Shown: piece after piece, positions 1 to 6,324 of the stretch | Layout: every line of letters starts with the position of its first letter | Numbering within the stretch: position 1 is the stretch's first letter | Assembly (NCBI GenBank): GCA_030018895.1 | Contig: JASEHM010000012.1 | Coordinates: 1-10,254, forward strand | DNA length: 10,254 nt | DNA from: Candidatus Omnitrophota bacterium | Lineage (GTDB): Bacteria > Omnitrophota > Gorgyraeia > Gygaellales > Profunditerraquicolaceae | Direction: 5' to 3' | The notes under the pieces: generated by a model | Seen by the model: only the letters and a program-made list of their open reading frames with translations | What the model was told of the DNA's origin: nothing | Database searches by the model: none | Made by a program: the position numbers and the translations under genes

Positions 1-36
1 GGGGGTAAACTCTAGCGGAAATTCAGAAGGCATATT

Positions 37-69
37 TCTGGATTGTCCGGTCAAGCCGGACAATGACAA
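37..69. repeat. REP-like palindromic unit (copy 1)
   Basis: A perfect 9-bp inverted repeat, ATTGTCCGG (42-50) and CCGGACAAT (56-64), encloses the 5-nt loop TCAAG. It is flanked by TCTGGAT (37-43, overlapping the stem) and ATGACAA (63-69). The same flanks bracket a different stem at 3658-3687, so the two are members of one family. It lies about 75 bases beyond the stop of the second GGDEF gene. No T-run follows the stem on the minus strand, so it does not look like a standard intrinsic terminator. The rest of bases 1-141 shows no gene; a tandem ATTCAAG duplication is at 75-88. Confidence 0.7.
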
Positions 70-141
70 CTATTATTCAAGATTCAAGTTAATTACGAAA
101 GAACCAAGATATCTAAAGATGATATTCCGTTACTTAAGAAA

Positions 142-1131
142 TTAATTAAGGCAGCAGACCTTGTTTCTGCCAAGGCCTTTGGCACGATATAATGCTTCGT
201 CTGCCTTATCAATGACTGTGGGTTGAGTTAAGGCATCGATAGGAAATACAGATATGCCTATGCTTATTGTAACCCTTAAAACCTCGTCATAAGCAGCAAT
301 ATATTTTAATTCTACGGCTTGGCGAATACGCTCTGCGACAAGATACGCATTCTCCTTATTTGTTTCAACCAAAATAACGGAAAGCTCCTCGCCCCCATAA
401 CGGCCCATAAAATCTATCTGCCTGATATTATCTTTGATAGTTTTACTAACCTCTTTTAAGACAACATCGCCAACCAGATGCCCGTAATGGTCATTGCATT
501 CTTTAAAATGATCAATATCAATCATAAGAAATGTCAAATTATGGTTAAATTTTCCCGAACGCATGAATTCTTCCTCAAACCTTCTCATAAAATGCCTGCG
601 GGTTGAGGCCTGGGTAACATTATCAACAATAGCAAGTTCCTGTACCTTTTCGTATAAAAGCGCCCTTTTAAGGCCTAATGTATATTGCTGGCCTAAAATA
701 TAAAATTTACCTTTATCCTCTTCTTCAATGCCCTTAACAACCAGATAACCTGCAATACTATTTTGAAAACTTAACGGAAAAATGAAATAGTTTTTAAACT
801 GCGTTAAATCTGCCTCGGACTTAATAAATTCCAAACCCTCTACCTTGATATATCCGGCTATGCGCTCCTTAAAGATATTAAATAACTCAACCTCATTTAA
901 GGTTTTACAGATATCTTTGGTTATGTCGTAAAGGGCTGTGGTCTGATTAACAGATTTCTCAAGAATAGAATTATCAACTCTCAATCTTTTTTCTTCCTTG
1001 AGCCGCCAGTCATATTCATTTTCTAAAGGCTTAAGACTCCTAATTTTTGCTATTAAACTGTTAAATAGGATTCTCTTGAAAAAAAGATATAAAAAAACGC
1101 TTAATAGAATCAATACAATTATATGCCGCAT
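142..1131 (-). CDS. Membrane-anchored diguanylate cyclase (GGDEF), second of a tandem pair
   Basis: Predicted to make cyclic di-GMP from two GTP at the inner face of the membrane. The 329-residue protein has one N-terminal transmembrane segment (about 3-19), a charged probable coiled coil (about 30-65), a short poorly conserved GAF-like region (about 65-160) and a C-terminal GGDEF domain (about 165-327). Catalytic features are present: metal-binding Asp205 in MIDIDHFK, guanine-contacting Asn213 and Asp222, and GGEEL at 246-250 with Glu248. The fifth residue is Leu instead of Phe. RQID at 237-240 stands exactly five residues before GGEEL and matches the RxxD inhibitory site, so product inhibition is expected. 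The N-terminal DxLTGLxNR signature is eroded to DNVTQASTRR. The ATG overlaps the end of the upstream GGDEF gene by 13 bases, with GGAAG nine bases before it, suggesting coupling. What the GAF-like region senses is unknown. Confidence 0.88.
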   Translation of the reverse strand: MRHIIVLILLSVFLYLFFKRILFNSLIAKIRSLKPLENEYDWRLKEEKRLRVDNSILEKSVNQTTALYDITKDICKTLNEVELFNIFKERIAGYIKVEGLEFIKSEADLTQFKNYFIFPLSFQNSIAGYLVVKGIEEEDKGKFYILGQQYTLGLKRALLYEKVQELAIVDNVTQASTRRHFMRRFEEEFMRSGKFNHNLTFLMIDIDHFKECNDHYGHLVGDVVLKEVSKTIKDNIRQIDFMGRYGGEELSVILVETNKENAYLVAERIRQAVELKYIAAYDEVLRVTISIGISVFPIDALTQPTVIDKADEALYRAKGLGRNKVCCLN

Positions 1132-2405
1132 ACCTGATTTCTTCCTTTTCGTTTTGCCTCATACATTGCCTTGTCAACTTTTGCAATCAGCTCATCCGGC
1201 CTTAGGCCATCGCCGGGAAAAGCCACCACGCCAATTGAGACGGTAACGGATGTTTCCTGCCTTCTTAAGATTATTTTATCCTTCTCTATTATTTTACAAA
1301 GCCTTTCGGCAATTTCAAGGGCACTAACCTTATCCCTACCTTCAAGGATTATGCAAAATTCTTCCCCGCCAAAACGGCATACCAGAGGATTCAAGTCTTT
1401 AAGGGAATTAACTATATTTTCGGTTAATCTCTTTAAAACAATATCCCCTGCGCTATGGCCGAATTCATCATTATAATTCTTAAAAAAATCAATATCCAGC
1501 ATCAATAAGGAAAATACTGCTCCTTTACGAATACCTCTTTCACATTCTAAAGCGAGGCGCTCCATTAAATACCCTTTAGTGTAAACTAATGTCAAGCTAT
1601 CGCGTATGGCCAGCTCCTGGGTTTTTAAGAAAAGCTGGCTCCCTTCTATTGCCACAGCGCCTAAATTAGAGACAGAAACTAAAAACCTTAGGTCATCCTG
1701 CGTATAAAAATCAGGATTTGGATTATCTAATCTTAATATCCCTAAAAAATTATTTTCGCTTACCAAAGGCGCGCTAATTAAAGATGAAACCAACATTGTA
1801 CTTTGGGCTTTTAATTTCTCCGAATCAAAACGAAAATCTTTCTTTATATCAGAAACGAGCAAAGGGGTTACATGCCTCAACATCCACATATCAAATATAT
1901 CCCCTTCTTTTGTCTTTATTACTAAATCTTCCTCTTCTTTTTTTGCCTTAAAAAGGCTTAATCGCTGAGTTTGCTTGTCAATAAGATATAAAAGGCAGGT
2001 GCCTTTATGGTTTGAAATTGAAGAAAAGATAATTTCTGTGATGCTGTTTGAGATATACTCTAAATCCAGATTCTGGCTTATTTCTTCAACAATTTTTTTT
2101 AAATTATCGTAGCGCTCTCTTTTAGCTAATAATGCCTCATTGAATTTTTGCTCCTTTAAGGTATCTGCACGGACAATGTTTAACTTTTCCCGGATATCCT
2201 GTATTTTAGATTCAATTTGATACCTGGCCTTAGAGTTCTGATTAAGCAAGAGACACAAAACCCCTGCATTAGACAGATAAAAAATAAATAGCAGCTTTAA
2301 AGGGTAGGAACTAAAATTAAATGCTATTAATATGGGAATGACGATAAAAAGAAATAAGGATAGAATGATACGTAGGATTATTTTTAACACAGCGGCAGGC
2401 AGCAT
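1119..2405 (-). CDS. Membrane-anchored GAF-GGDEF diguanylate cyclase, first of a tandem pair
   Basis: Predicted c-di-GMP synthase with a sensory input. Numbered from an upstream in-frame GTG at 2417 (432 residues), it has two hydrophobic segments (about 10-32 and 38-58) with little between them, a coiled coil (about 62-105), a GAF domain (about 105-262) and a GGDEF domain (about 268-430). GGEEF is at 350-354 with catalytic Glu352. Metal-binding Asp308 and guanine contacts Asn316 and Asp325 are present. The place of the inhibitory RxxD site holds DLNP, so this enzyme probably lacks the classic I-site, unlike its downstream neighbour. I placed the start at the ATG at 2405 (428 residues). Neither start has a Shine-Dalgarno sequence, and a run of seven T on the minus strand lies just upstream of the ATG. 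The gene begins within 60 bases of the ABC ATPase stop, so the two may share a transcript. The start is uncertain; the domain calls are firm. Confidence 0.87.
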   Translation of the reverse strand: MLPAAVLKIILRIILSLFLFIVIPILIAFNFSSYPLKLLFIFYLSNAGVLCLLLNQNSKARYQIESKIQDIREKLNIVRADTLKEQKFNEALLAKRERYDNLKKIVEEISQNLDLEYISNSITEIIFSSISNHKGTCLLYLIDKQTQRLSLFKAKKEEEDLVIKTKEGDIFDMWMLRHVTPLLVSDIKKDFRFDSEKLKAQSTMLVSSLISAPLVSENNFLGILRLDNPNPDFYTQDDLRFLVSVSNLGAVAIEGSQLFLKTQELAIRDSLTLVYTKGYLMERLALECERGIRKGAVFSLLMLDIDFFKNYNDEFGHSAGDIVLKRLTENIVNSLKDLNPLVCRFGGEEFCIILEGRDKVSALEIAERLCKIIEKDKIILRRQETSVTVSIGVVAFPGDGLRPDELIAKVDKAMYEAKRKGRNQVCGI

Positions 2406-2463
2406 ATAAAAAAACACTTGAGCAGCTGAGTGGATAGAATATCAAATGTGCTTATATATTTGG

Positions 2464-3567
2464 TTAAACAATGGTCTCTTCTGTATTTTTATCAAAAAAA
2501 TGCGTCTTACTCATATCAAAGACAACATCCATATCCTGATTAACCTTAGGCCTGTCATGCGCCCCTACCCGGGCAATAAAGGTATGTTTTCCTGTATTCA
2601 AATAAAGATAAACCTCAGAACCCATAGGTTCATATACCTCGCAATTTGCCCTGACAATATTCTCAGGCGGCGCTTCCGAAACAAAAAGCTTATCATAAAT
2701 ATCCTCTGAACGGATCCCTAAAATCGTCTCTTTCCCTTCGTAAGGCAGCATCTTTTTATACATATCCTCAACCAATTTTATCAACACCTTGCCTTCATCA
2801 AAATACAGCTTGCCGTCTTTTTTAATAATCCTGCCCTGCATAAAGTTCATAGGCGGAGAGCCGATAAAACCGGCAATAAATTTATTTTTTGGCTTATCGT
2901 AGATAGTTACAGGATCAGCTACCTGCTGTAAAATGCCGTCCTTCATAACAGCAATCCTGCTTCCCATAGTCATAGCCTCAACTTGATCATGCGTAACATA
3001 AATTATTGTAGTCTGCAGCCTTAGATAAAGTTTATGTATCTCTGTGCGCATCTGAACTCTCAACTTTGCGTCCAGATTGCTTAGGGGCTCATCAAACAAA
3101 AAAACAAGGGGCTTTCGGACAATAGCCCTTCCCACTGCCACGCGTTGTCTTTCTCCGCCGGAAAGCTGCCTGGGCCTGCGATTAAGCAGCCGCTTAATCC
3201 CAAGAATATCCGCTGCCTCAAATACTCTTTGCTGAATCTCTTTTTTAGGGATTTTTCTTAATATCAGGCCAAAAGACATATTTTCAAACACAGTCATATG
3301 CGGATAAAGGGCGTAATTCTGAAAAACCATAGCAATATCCCTATCCTTGGCAGGCACATCATTAACTAATCTATCTCCGATATATATCTGACCGCTGGTT
3401 ATCTCTTCTAACCCAGCTACCATCCTTAAGGTAGTGGACTTACCACACCCTGAAGGCCCTACCAAAACCATAAATTCTCTATTTTCAACCCCTATGCTGA
3501 CATTATCAACTGCTTTTGCATTGCCAGAAAAAAGCTTTGTAACATTTTTTAAGCTAACCTGCGCCAT
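2464..3567 (-). CDS. Carbohydrate ABC transporter ATP-binding protein, MalK/UgpC/MsmX type
   Basis: ATPase subunit that would energise a CUT1-type sugar or glycerophosphodiester importer at the inner membrane. In the 367-residue protein the nucleotide-binding domain shows Walker A GPSGCGKST (37-45), the Q-loop Gln83 in QNYALYPHM, signature LSGGERQR (135-142), Walker B ending FLFDE with catalytic Glu160, and the H-loop His193 in VTHDQ. About 130 residues of C-terminal TOBE/OB-type regulatory domain follow, as in MalK and UgpC, and the length matches that family. The start was set at ATG 3567 because GAGGAG lies three bases upstream and the protein then begins MAQVSLKNV, as in relatives; an in-frame ATG at 3588 adds seven residues without a good ribosome site. 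No permease or solute-binding gene is nearby, so it may be a shared ATPase of the MsmX kind. The substrate cannot be read from the sequence. Confidence 0.92.
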   Translation of the reverse strand: MAQVSLKNVTKLFSGNAKAVDNVSIGVENREFMVLVGPSGCGKSTTLRMVAGLEEITSGQIYIGDRLVNDVPAKDRDIAMVFQNYALYPHMTVFENMSFGLILRKIPKKEIQQRVFEAADILGIKRLLNRRPRQLSGGERQRVAVGRAIVRKPLVFLFDEPLSNLDAKLRVQMRTEIHKLYLRLQTTIIYVTHDQVEAMTMGSRIAVMKDGILQQVADPVTIYDKPKNKFIAGFIGSPPMNFMQGRIIKKDGKLYFDEGKVLIKLVEDMYKKMLPYEGKETILGIRSEDIYDKLFVSEAPPENIVRANCEVYEPMGSEVYLYLNTGKHTFIARVGAHDRPKVNQDMDVVFDMSKTHFFDKNTEETIV

Positions 3568-3570
3568 TTT

Positions 3571-3576
3571 CTCCTC
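3571..3576 (-). promoter_or_regulatory. Ribosome binding site deciding the ABC ATPase start
   Basis: GAGGAG on the minus strand, three bases before ATG 3567. The spacing is short but the match to the anti-Shine-Dalgarno sequence is the best in the area. It favours this start over the ATG at 3588, whose upstream bases hold no purine-rich site. Confidence 0.65.
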
Positions 3577-3612
3577 ATTTCGCTTCATTGCTGTCCAAAT
3601 TAGCTGCTAGAA

Positions 3613-3686
3613 TGTCATTCCCGCAATCTTTAAGCGGGAATCCACGACGAGAAAAAATCTGGATACCCGCTTTCGCGGGTATGACA
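3613..3686. repeat. REP doublet: two inverted palindromic units of one family
   Basis: Two hairpins sit head to head. The first pairs ATTCCCGC (3617-3624) with GCGGGAAT (3634-3641) around a 9-nt loop. The second pairs ATACCCGC (3663-3670) with GCGGGTAT (3675-3682) around TTTC. The outer ends TGTCATTCCCGC (3613-3624) and GCGGGTATGACA (3675-3686) are also complementary at 11 of 12 positions, so the whole 74 bp can form one long imperfect stem. The second unit carries the TCTGGAT and ATGACAA flanks seen at 37-69. The first unit, read on the minus strand, begins GTGGAT and ends ATGACA. This BIME-like arrangement is typical of REP elements in other bacteria. It lies in the leader of the ABC ATPase gene. 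The rest of the 3589-3820 spacer holds no ORF that looks real, and I could not identify a convincing promoter in it. Confidence 0.8.
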
Positions 3687-3771
3687 AATTTGGTATCTCA
3701 AAATACATTTCACGTCGATAAGTAACGTCTAATTTGGACACAAGTGATTTCGCTTATCAAAAAGGATTAAC

Positions 3772-3796
3772 CGTGTAGACCCCCGCGGTCTACACG
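3772..3796 (-). terminator. Hairpin after accD, possible intrinsic terminator
   Basis: A perfect 10-bp inverted repeat, CGTGTAGACC and GGTCTACACG, with a 5-nt loop, lies about 25 bases beyond the accD stop. On the minus strand the stem is followed by GTTAATCCTTTTTG, so a five-T run starts eight bases past the stem. That tract is weak and displaced for an intrinsic terminator, but the position at the end of the fmdB-DUF1015-accD cluster fits. It may instead be a 3'-end stabiliser or another palindromic repeat. Confidence 0.45.
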
Positions 3797-3820
3797 CAGT
3801 TTAATTTCATTATACTTATA

Positions 3821-4660
3821 TTAACTCAAATAGTCAAGCAATTGGCTTAATGTGCTCTTTAAGTTTTTGCGGTGTACTATCATATCTATTAGGCCATGTT
3901 CCAGGAGAAACTCTGAACGTTGAAATCCCGGCGGTAATTTCTGCCTGATGGTCTGTTCTATAACCCGCGGCCCGGTAAAACCAATTAACGCCTTTGGCTC
4001 GGCAATGATTATATCTCCCACCCCGGCAAAAGACGCCATAATCCCTGCCATAGTAGGATTGGTTAACAACGAAATATACGCAAGCCCTGCTTTATGATGA
4101 TAGGCAAGCGCAGCACAGGTTTTAGACATCTGCATTAGGCTAAACATACCTTCGTACATCCTTGCCCCTCCGCCAGAACCGGAAATAATAAGCATCGGGA
4201 GCTTATTTTTCGTAGCTGTCTCTATAGCGCGCGTTATCTTTTCCCCAACCACCGAACCCATTGAGCCCATAATAAAACGGGAATCCGTAATCGCGATAAT
4301 TAATCTTTTATTATTAAGCTGCGCCTCACCGGATACAGCCGCATCAGAAAGCCCGGTTAAACCCTGATCAGCTGCTAATTTTTCTTTATAAGTCTTAGGG
4401 CCTTTAAAATTTAAAGGATCCGTAGAACGCATATCCTCATCGTGTTCTAAAAAAGAGCCTTTATCTACAAGAGAATTTATTCTTTCACGCGCGCCCAAGA
4501 CAAAATGATAATTGCATTTTGGGCAAACCTTAAAATTTTCTTCCAAGGTTTTATTATATAGGACTTCAGAACACTCCTCGCACTTGGTCCAGAGTCCGTC
4601 AGGAATTTCTCTCTTTTTTAACCTTACAATTGTATATTTAGGTTTACCGAATAGGGCCAT
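3821..4660 (-). CDS. accD: Acetyl-CoA carboxylase carboxyltransferase subunit beta
   Basis: With AccA it forms the carboxyltransferase that moves the carboxyl group from carboxybiotin to acetyl-CoA, giving malonyl-CoA for fatty-acid synthesis in the cytoplasm. The 279-residue protein has an N-terminal four-cysteine zinc ribbon (Cys27, Cys30, Cys46, Cys49) and a crotonase-like carboxyltransferase domain. Diagnostic segments are SGSGGGARMYEGMFSLMQMS, NPTMAGIMASFAGVGDII and IGFTGPRVIEQTI. It is slightly shorter than the E. coli protein (304), mostly from a trimmed C-terminus. The ATG follows the DUF1015 stop by two bases and has no strong Shine-Dalgarno site, so translation is probably coupled to the upstream gene. 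accA, accB and accC are not in the window. Identification is firm. Confidence 0.96.
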   Translation of the reverse strand: MALFGKPKYTIVRLKKREIPDGLWTKCEECSEVLYNKTLEENFKVCPKCNYHFVLGARERINSLVDKGSFLEHDEDMRSTDPLNFKGPKTYKEKLAADQGLTGLSDAAVSGEAQLNNKRLIIAITDSRFIMGSMGSVVGEKITRAIETATKNKLPMLIISGSGGGARMYEGMFSLMQMSKTCAALAYHHKAGLAYISLLTNPTMAGIMASFAGVGDIIIAEPKALIGFTGPRVIEQTIRQKLPPGFQRSEFLLEHGLIDMIVHRKNLKSTLSQLLDYLS

Positions 4661-4662
4661 TT

Positions 4663-5940
4663 TTATTCATGCTTATTAATCACCAATCCCGATAATACCT
4701 TCGGATAAAAATAGGTTGATTTAGACGGCATTTTCTCGCCATTCAAAGCAACAGAAGTTATTTGTTGAATTTTTACGGGATTAAGAAAAAACGCAAGATA
4801 CGAAGGCTCTCTATCAACACAACTTATAAAATCCTGAGCATCTGAGCTAAAGGCAAGCCTTTCATTATTTTCTATGCTTAAACCTAAAAGTTTTTTTAAA
4901 ATAATTACGTTCAAAATAGATACATCTAATGACTTAAATTCTTTAGATTTAGAGTCAATCATCTTATCTAAGAGTTTAATATTTTTTAAACGCAGGAGGT
5001 AATACTTTTTATCCTTATACATTCCTAATACATGCTCTCCTCTGCCCCCTTTTTCCATTAGAAGAAAAAAGGCCTGTTTTCCTTTAACCTCTTCTACATC
5101 AAAATAATTTCTAAGGTTTGACTTAAAAACGCTAAAATCAAAATCCGGATCCAGCTTAAGGAGACGATGTACAGCTAAAATTGTCAAGCCCCTTGGGTCA
5201 GTATTAGTAAAATAAGAAAGTATAAAATTAAAATTTTCTTCCGGCGCCTCCCGGCCCAATTTTTCTATTAACTCCTGCCTGTAATTACAGGCAACCTCGT
5301 AACGATGATGACCGTCAGCAATAAAAACATCTTCGCCAGACATGCTCTTTTGTATGCCATCTATTATCTGGGGCGAAGACACCCTCCATATTTTATGAAT
5401 ATTCTTTTCTTCATCAGTAATATTAATAAACGGCTCTTCATTTTGAAGGTATTTTTGAAAGATACGGTTAATAATGCGTTTTTTATCCTTAAACACAACA
5501 AATATCGGGCTTAAGTTTGCCTTTGTTTCCTTTAGCAGTTTAAACCTGTCTTCTTTTGGAGCCAGGCGCGTATGCTCATGCTTAAATATTGGCAGGCTAT
5601 TATCACCCAGGCGCAGAAGCGAAATAAAACCTAAACGCGTGCGTTTTTCTCCTTTTAAATTATACTGATGGCTATAGAAATATATTGCCGGATTCTCATC
5701 CTGAATAAGGATACCGTCTTTTAGCCAATCTTTAAGATATTTAGCCGCGCGCTGATATTTATCTTCTCCTGGCATATCCTTTCCAAAAAGAATATGGATC
5801 AAATTATTAGGATGAAGTTTATGATAACGTTCCTGGGCATTGGAAGAGATTATATCATAAGGCGGACAGACAACTTTAGAAAGATGGCCTATTTTATCTT
5901 GATTATAAAAGACAGCCTTAAATGGCCTTATTTTATCCAT
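4663..5940 (-). CDS. DUF1015 family protein of unknown function
   Basis: This 425-residue protein matches the DUF1015 family by several conserved blocks: CPPYD (25-29), HEHT (121-124), ADGHHRYE (208-215), LDVSILN (338-344) and the C-terminal PSKSTYFYPK (405-414). The invariant His, Asp and Glu residues look like an active site or metal site, but I know of no proven reaction. Some family members are reported near serine-biosynthesis genes and a ParB-like fold has been suggested; I recall this only loosely and see no such neighbours here. There is no signal peptide or membrane segment, so it should be cytoplasmic. The ATG follows the fmdB stop by three bases and the stop precedes accD by two, so it sits inside a tightly coupled three-gene unit. 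No clear ribosome site is present, consistent with coupling. Length is normal for the family. Confidence 0.88.
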   Translation of the reverse strand: MDKIRPFKAVFYNQDKIGHLSKVVCPPYDIISSNAQERYHKLHPNNLIHILFGKDMPGEDKYQRAAKYLKDWLKDGILIQDENPAIYFYSHQYNLKGEKRTRLGFISLLRLGDNSLPIFKHEHTRLAPKEDRFKLLKETKANLSPIFVVFKDKKRIINRIFQKYLQNEEPFINITDEEKNIHKIWRVSSPQIIDGIQKSMSGEDVFIADGHHRYEVACNYRQELIEKLGREAPEENFNFILSYFTNTDPRGLTILAVHRLLKLDPDFDFSVFKSNLRNYFDVEEVKGKQAFFLLMEKGGRGEHVLGMYKDKKYYLLRLKNIKLLDKMIDSKSKEFKSLDVSILNVIILKKLLGLSIENNERLAFSSDAQDFISCVDREPSYLAFFLNPVKIQQITSVALNGEKMPSKSTYFYPKVLSGLVINKHE

Positions 5941-5943
5941 GTA

Positions 5944-6198
5944 TTACGGTTTCATTGAACATTCTTTAGCTTTAGGGCAAGTACTAGAGCAGGATTTTTC
6001 CGTATCAGGCTTGGATCTTTTTTTATAATCAGTGGCATAGAAACCCGTTCCTTTAAAAATTATGCCGGCGCCGCTTCCGATTAAACGCTTCACCTTCTTA
6101 TTACATTTAGGACAACTCTCTATATGTTTATCAGTTATTTTCTGAAATAACTCAAACTCATGATTGCAATGGCTGCACTTATATTCGTAAGTAGGCAT
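5944..6198 (-). CDS. FmdB-type zinc-ribbon protein
   Basis: A small 84-residue protein beginning MPTYEYKC, the hallmark of the FmdB/CxxC-CxxC regulatory family. Cys8, Cys11, Cys29 and Cys32 form the expected zinc ribbon. A glycine-rich GSGAGIIFKGTGFYATDY segment, also common in the family, follows at about 41-58. The role is unproven; the founding member was proposed as a regulator of amidase/formamidase genes, and others are simply found beside housekeeping genes. The C-terminus is unusual in carrying three more cysteines (70, 74, 80) in a short hydrophilic tail that could hold a second metal. The start at 6198 is set by AAAGGAG five bases upstream and by the family N-terminus. An in-frame extension to 6252 would read through a palindrome and is rejected. 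It is followed after three bases by the DUF1015 gene. Confidence 0.9.
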   Translation of the reverse strand: MPTYEYKCSHCNHEFELFQKITDKHIESCPKCNKKVKRLIGSGAGIIFKGTGFYATDYKKRSKPDTEKSCSSTCPKAKECSMKP

Positions 6199-6203
6199 TT
6201 TTG

Positions 6204-6210
6204 CTCCTTT
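6204..6210 (-). promoter_or_regulatory. Ribosome binding site deciding the fmdB start
   Basis: AAAGGAG on the minus strand, five bases before ATG 6198. It is a strong match with good spacing and fixes the start at MPTYEYKC. The site lies only five bases from the foot of the 19-bp hairpin at 6216-6256, so that structure may influence access to it. Confidence 0.8.
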
Positions 6211-6215
6211 AATGA

Positions 6216-6256
6216 GCCTATGATTTACGCCACCGAAGGTGGCGTAAATCATAGGC
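6216..6256. repeat. Perfect 19-bp palindrome with GAA loop
   Basis: GCCTATGATTTACGCCACC (6216-6234) and its exact complement (6238-6256) enclose only GAA. A second small stem with the same loop, GGCC-GAA-GGCC, overlaps its edge at 6254-6264. On the minus strand the large hairpin ends just before the fmdB ribosome site and is not followed by a T-run, so terminator function is unlikely. With a 19-bp stem and 3-nt loop it would be very stable as RNA or as a DNA cruciform. It is probably a dispersed palindromic element or a transcript-processing site. Confidence 0.8.
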
Positions 6257-6278
6257 CGAAGGCCGTCTGCGAATTAAA

Positions 6279-6312
6279 CCCTTGACGTTTTACGGAAGCA
6301 AAATGTCAAGGG
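6279..6312 (-). terminator. Hairpin after dnaJ, possible weak terminator or processing site
   Basis: CCCTTGACGTTTT (6279-6291) and AAAATGTCAAGGG (6300-6312) pair at 12 of 13 positions around an 8-nt loop. It begins 12 bases beyond the dnaJ stop. On the minus strand the stem is followed by TTTAATTCG, a short and imperfect U-tract, so termination would be partial at best. It may separate the chaperone genes from the fmdB-DUF1015-accD unit, or act as a stabiliser of the dnaJ 3' end. On the plus strand the single mismatch becomes a G-U pair. Confidence 0.45.
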
Positions 6313-6324
6313 TAGTGGCTTCAC

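Noticed and set aside
75..88. Tandem ATTCAAG duplication
   Set aside because: Two 7-bp copies in AT-rich sequence are easily chance; no link to a gene or to the nearby palindrome boundary.
2408..2432. Intrinsic terminator between the ABC ATPase and the GGDEF gene
   Set aside because: The seven-T run is real, but the stem before it (CACT/AGTG) has only four pairs and a 10-nt loop, too weak to call.
3665..3690. Promoter for the ABC ATPase gene (TTGTCA, 16 bases, TATCCA on the minus strand)
   Set aside because: The boxes coincide with the conserved REP unit edges and the -10 match is weak, so it is more likely a by-product of the repeat.
6199..6252. N-terminal extension of fmdB to an in-frame ATG at 6252
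   Set aside because: The extra 18 residues are encoded mostly by the 19-bp palindrome, while the ATG at 6198 has a strong ribosome site and gives the family N-terminus MPTYEYKC.
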